This document shows, piece by piece, positions 7,507 through 9,736 of a DNA stretch of 9,736 nt. Position 1 is the first letter of the stretch. The number at the start of each line of letters is the position of its first letter. The position numbers and the translations under genes are program-made. The notes under the pieces are model-generated. The model saw nothing but the letters and a program-made list of their open reading frames with translations. It was not told the DNA's origin and did no database searches. Source of the stretch: JASHVB01 sp049522565. GTDB taxonomy: Bacteria > Pseudomonadota > Alphaproteobacteria > Acetobacterales > Acetobacteraceae. The stretch is taken from contig JBEKNT010000260.1 of assembly GCA_049522565.1 (NCBI GenBank), forward strand, positions 1-9,736, in the 5' to 3' direction.

Positions 7507-8685
7507 ATGCGCGGCGGTCCCCTCCTGCTGGTCTTGCTGTTGGCCGCCTGCGGCCACACGCAGTCCGACGTGGCGGCGTTGCAGCCGGGCGTCGATGTGG
7601 CACAAGCCGCATTGCGCGGCGGCTCGCCGCAAACCGCCTTGCAACTCGCCGGCACCGTGTTGGCGCAGCACCCGGGGAATGAGGCGGCCCTGGTCGTGCA
7701 AGGCGATGCGCTCACCGAAATGGGACGGCTCGATGAGGCGCGCGACAGCTACAACCGTGCGTTGCAGAGCAACGACGCCTCTGTCGGCGCCGAAGTGGGG
7801 TTGGGACGCATTAGCCTGGCCGTGGACCCGGCTGCCGCCTCGCTGCTGTTTCTGCGGGCGCTGCACAACGACCCGCGCAACACCGCTGCGCTGAACGATC
7901 TTGGCGTGGCGCGCGACCTCCAGGGCGACCATGCCGGGGCGCAGCAGGAGTATCGCCAGGCGCTGGGCATCGACCCGCAGGATTCCGCCGCCCAGGTGAA
8001 CCTGGCATTGTCGATGGCCATGTCGGGCGCGGCCGCCGACGCAGTGAGGATGCTGCGGCCGATGGCGAGCGATCCTAACGCCTCGCGCAAGCTGCGGCAC
8101 GACTTGGCGGCGGCCCTGACCATGGCGGGCGACCGCGACGAGGCAACGCGCATTCTCAGCAAGGATCTCTCCCCGGACGATGTGCGGCAGGCACTGGATG
8201 ATTACGCGGCAGCGCGTTCCGGTCGTAGCGCCGCGTTGCTGGCAGGGACAGGCGGTTCCGCAGCGGCCGTCGCCCTGACGCCAGGGCCGGCGCCCACCTC
8301 GGCGTTGCCGCCCGCCGCCACCGCAGCGGCGCAGCCCGCCGCCACCCCGGCGTCACCGCCCGCTGCCACCCCGGCCTCCCCAGCCGAGTCGACGCCGGCC
8401 TCCCCGCTTGCGTCCGCGCCGGCGCCTGCTCCAACCGGAGGGACCTATGTGCAGTTGGCCGCCGTTCCCAGCGATGGCGCTGCGCGGTCCGAGTGGCGGC
8501 GCATGGAACGGAAGATGCCGGCACTGGTCTCCGACCGCCACCCGATATTTAACCGGAAGGTGACACGCAACGGCCACGCGATCTGGCTGGTTCGCACCGG
8601 CGGCTTCGCGGATGAGGCACAAGCCAAGGCATTTTGCCAGCAGGTGCGGACGGCCGGCGGGAGTTGCTTCGTCGACGCGCCGTAA
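7507..8685 (+). CDS. tadD: TadD-type TPR lipoprotein with C-terminal SPOR domain
   Basis: A 392-residue lipoprotein. A short signal peptide ends in lipobox LLAAC with the acylated Cys at residue 15. TPR repeats span about 30-220 (for example ALVVQGDALTEMGRLDEARD, 61-80, and ALNDLGVARDLQGDHAGAQQ, 128-147). A Pro/Ala/Ser/Thr linker covers about 255-311. A SPOR-like domain covers about 312-390, opening with TYVQLAAVPS, with IWLVRTGGFADEAQAKAFCQQV (359-380) near the end. TadD proteins are TPR lipoproteins that help secretin and pilus assembly, acting as a pilotin. SPOR domains bind glycan strands stripped of stem peptides in septal peptidoglycan. The fusion suggests, as inference, that this TadD also anchors the machine to the cell wall. 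Classic TadD is about 250 residues and lacks the SPOR part. It is the last gene of the operon. TPR, lipobox and TadD synteny are firm; the SPOR call is good but made by eye. Confidence 0.88.
   Translation: MRGGPLLLVLLLAACGHTQSDVAALQPGVDVAQAALRGGSPQTALQLAGTVLAQHPGNEAALVVQGDALTEMGRLDEARDSYNRALQSNDASVGAEVGLGRISLAVDPAAASLLFLRALHNDPRNTAALNDLGVARDLQGDHAGAQQEYRQALGIDPQDSAAQVNLALSMAMSGAAADAVRMLRPMASDPNASRKLRHDLAAALTMAGDRDEATRILSKDLSPDDVRQALDDYAAARSGRSAALLAGTGGSAAAVALTPGPAPTSALPPAATAAAQPAATPASPPAATPASPAESTPASPLASAPAPAPTGGTYVQLAAVPSDGAARSEWRRMERKMPALVSDRHPIFNRKVTRNGHAIWLVRTGGFADEAQAKAFCQQVRTAGGSCFVDAP
8335..8406 (+). repeat. 24-bp tandem repeat, three units, in the TadD linker
   Basis: Three in-frame 24-nt units encode PAATPASP, PAATPASP and AESTPASP (TadD residues 277-300). 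Units one and two differ at 4 of 24 positions; unit three is more diverged. They form part of the Pro/Ala linker between the TPR and SPOR domains and keep the frame, so variation in copy number would change only linker length. Confidence 0.7.
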
Positions 8686-8689
8686 TGCC

Positions 8690-8713
8690 CGGCCCGGGTG
8701 GGAACCCGGGTCG
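8690..8713. terminator. GC-rich hairpin between the convergent genes, possible bidirectional terminator
   Basis: CCCGGGT (8693-8699) pairs perfectly with ACCCGGG (8704-8710) around a GGGA loop. The stem extends through one G-T wobble and two more G-C pairs to 10 bp. It lies 4 nt after the tadD stop and 11 nt past the end of the opposing gene. No T-run follows on either strand, so it is not a classic intrinsic terminator; mRNA 3'-end stabilisation is equally possible. Confidence 0.45.
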
Positions 8714-8724
8714 AACCCCTCGGG

Positions 8725-9723
8725 TCACGATTGCGCAGCGCTTTGGGCGAGCATTGGTTCCTTGCGCAACGGCAAGGCGGCGACGCGCCGCCGTGCGCGC
8801 ACCTGGGGCAGTCGGAAGCTGGTGCCCGCGCGGGCGAAGTCGCCATAGCCCTCTTGCGTCAGCGCAATGGTGATCTTGCGTTTCGCGCTGGCCTCAAGCT
8901 GGTAGACGCGCTCCCGTGTCACACCGAATTGCTCTGCAAGCGAATCGAGATGGGTGACCTCGTCACTGTCGCTCATGCAGCGCGACAGAAACACCAGGCG
9001 TTCACGCTCGCCAAGAATCTCGTGTGCCAAGGCCACGATCCGCTTGCGCGCCTTGGCGTGGTCCAGGCGCAGGATCACATCGTCTTCCGGCGATGCCGCA
9101 TCGTCGGCGAGCGTCTCCTCCAGCTTCGACGTCCCGGCTTCGCCCCGGCTTTCCGCGTCCAGGCTGAGCGTGCCGCCCTGCATCAGGCGCATGCTGCGTG
9201 CGACCTCGTCGCCCGGCAGACCGATGCGGCGCCCGATGCGTTCGCATAGCTCGGATTCCGTCGGTTCCACCCGCTCGCGCTGACAATTCTTGCGCGCCTC
9301 GGCCAGCAACCGTCCGCGCATCTGCACAAGCTGGCGGTGGGCGTTGGAACTGGGGAGCCGCACCGGGCCGGAATTCCGCCGGACGTAGTCCTGGATGTAC
9401 CAGCGGATCCAGCCGATGGCGTAGGTGGAGAGGCGAGTTTCGAACCGATCGGGGTCGAACCGGCCGATGGCCGCGTGCAGGCCGAGATGTCCGGCCCCGA
9501 CCAGGTCGAGCAAATCGATGCCGAGATGCCGGTAGCGGCTGGCGATCGCCACCACCAACTTGCTGTGGCTTTCCCACAATTCGATCAGAGCCGTCTGCCC
9601 GCTGCGCTCATTGCGGTTGCTGTGGACGACCCGCAGAAGCTGGCGTTCACGCTCGGCGGTCAAGTTCGACAGGTCGATCTGGCGGCGGATCGCGCGGTCG
9701 GTCCACCTTCTCGCTTCCTCCAT
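8725..9723 (-). CDS. RpoH/sigma-32-like RNA polymerase sigma factor
   Basis: A 332-residue sigma-70 family protein that would direct RNA polymerase to a dedicated promoter set. The N-terminal segment RAIRRQIDLSNLTAERERQLL (10-30) resembles sigma region 1.2. Region 2 at about 44-114 has HSKLVVAIASRYRHLGIDLLDLVGAGHLGLHAAIGRFDP and STYAIGWIRWYIQDYVRR (99-116). Region 3 covers about 140-200. Region 4 at about 222-287 has the helix-turn-helix LAEQFGVTRERVYQLEASAKRKI (262-284). It resembles RpoH most closely, but the QKKLFFNLR-type RpoH box is replaced by HRQLVQMRGRL (129-139). It is slightly longer than usual RpoH (about 290-300) because of a basic tail of about 40 residues. AGGGCGAG precedes the ATG at 9723. 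The frame is open to the window edge, so a farther upstream start cannot be excluded. It is convergent with the tad operon. Its targets are unknown. Confidence 0.87.
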   Translation of the reverse strand: MEEARRWTDRAIRRQIDLSNLTAERERQLLRVVHSNRNERSGQTALIELWESHSKLVVAIASRYRHLGIDLLDLVGAGHLGLHAAIGRFDPDRFETRLSTYAIGWIRWYIQDYVRRNSGPVRLPSSNAHRQLVQMRGRLLAEARKNCQRERVEPTESELCERIGRRIGLPGDEVARSMRLMQGGTLSLDAESRGEAGTSKLEETLADDAASPEDDVILRLDHAKARKRIVALAHEILGERERLVFLSRCMSDSDEVTHLDSLAEQFGVTRERVYQLEASAKRKITIALTQEGYGDFARAGTSFRLPQVRARRRVAALPLRKEPMLAQSAAQS

Positions 9724-9736
9724 GCTGACTCGCCCT

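Noticed and set aside
6416..7894. A 492-codon plus-strand frame spanning tadB, tadC and tadD
   Set aside because: It is in another frame of three well-supported genes and is Arg/Ala/Trp-rich without domains.
8700..8725. T-arm-like stretch (GGTCGAACCCC) suggesting a tRNA end or attachment site
   Set aside because: No acceptor, D or anticodon arms can be folded around it, and the gap between genes is only 39 nt.

Overview
This window holds most of a tad (tight adherence, Flp-type IVc pilus) export operon from a GC-rich proteobacterium. The cpaB-cpaC-cpaD-cpaE-cpaF-tadB-tadC-tadD order, the short CpaD-type lipoprotein, the CpaE with an atypical Walker A, and the RpoH-type sigma factor next door all suggest an alphaproteobacterium. 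The style of the CpaA C-terminus reminds me of the acetic-acid-bacteria/Acetobacteraceae branch, but that placement is an impression from memory and is not proven by the sequence.

Layout. Positions 1-300, minus strand: the 3' part of a CpaA-type prepilin peptidase gene running off the left edge. It keeps the GGGD active-site motif, but its N-terminal half, which should carry the first catalytic aspartate, is absent because cpaB begins there on the opposite strand. Positions 325-8685, plus strand: eight tightly packed genes. They are CpaB (periplasmic SAF-domain protein), CpaC (outer-membrane secretin), a small CpaD-like lipoprotein, CpaE/TadZ (localisation ATPase), CpaF/TadA (assembly ATPase), TadB and TadC (inner-membrane platform), and TadD (TPR pilotin-like lipoprotein, here with a C-terminal SPOR domain). 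Four junctions are stop/start overlaps (TGATG, ATGA, ATGA, GTGA), and the remaining gaps are 2 to 13 nt, so this is a single transcription and translation unit. A GC-rich hairpin at 8690-8713 lies in the 39-nt gap before the convergent minus-strand gene (8725-9723), which encodes a 332-residue sigma-32/RpoH-like sigma factor.

How the parts work together. CpaF hydrolyses ATP to drive pilin assembly through the TadB/TadC platform. CpaE places the machine in the cell. CpaB, CpaC, CpaD and TadD form and support the periplasmic and outer-membrane channel. The Flp pilin, the minor pseudopilins (TadE/TadF/TadG) and an intact prepilin peptidase are not in the window, so they must be elsewhere if the system works. 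I saw no tRNA, rRNA, CRISPR array, insertion sequence or phage gene. The system itself is known; the less ordinary points are the broken, divergent cpaA, the TadD-SPOR fusion, the minimal CpaD and the sigma-factor neighbour.
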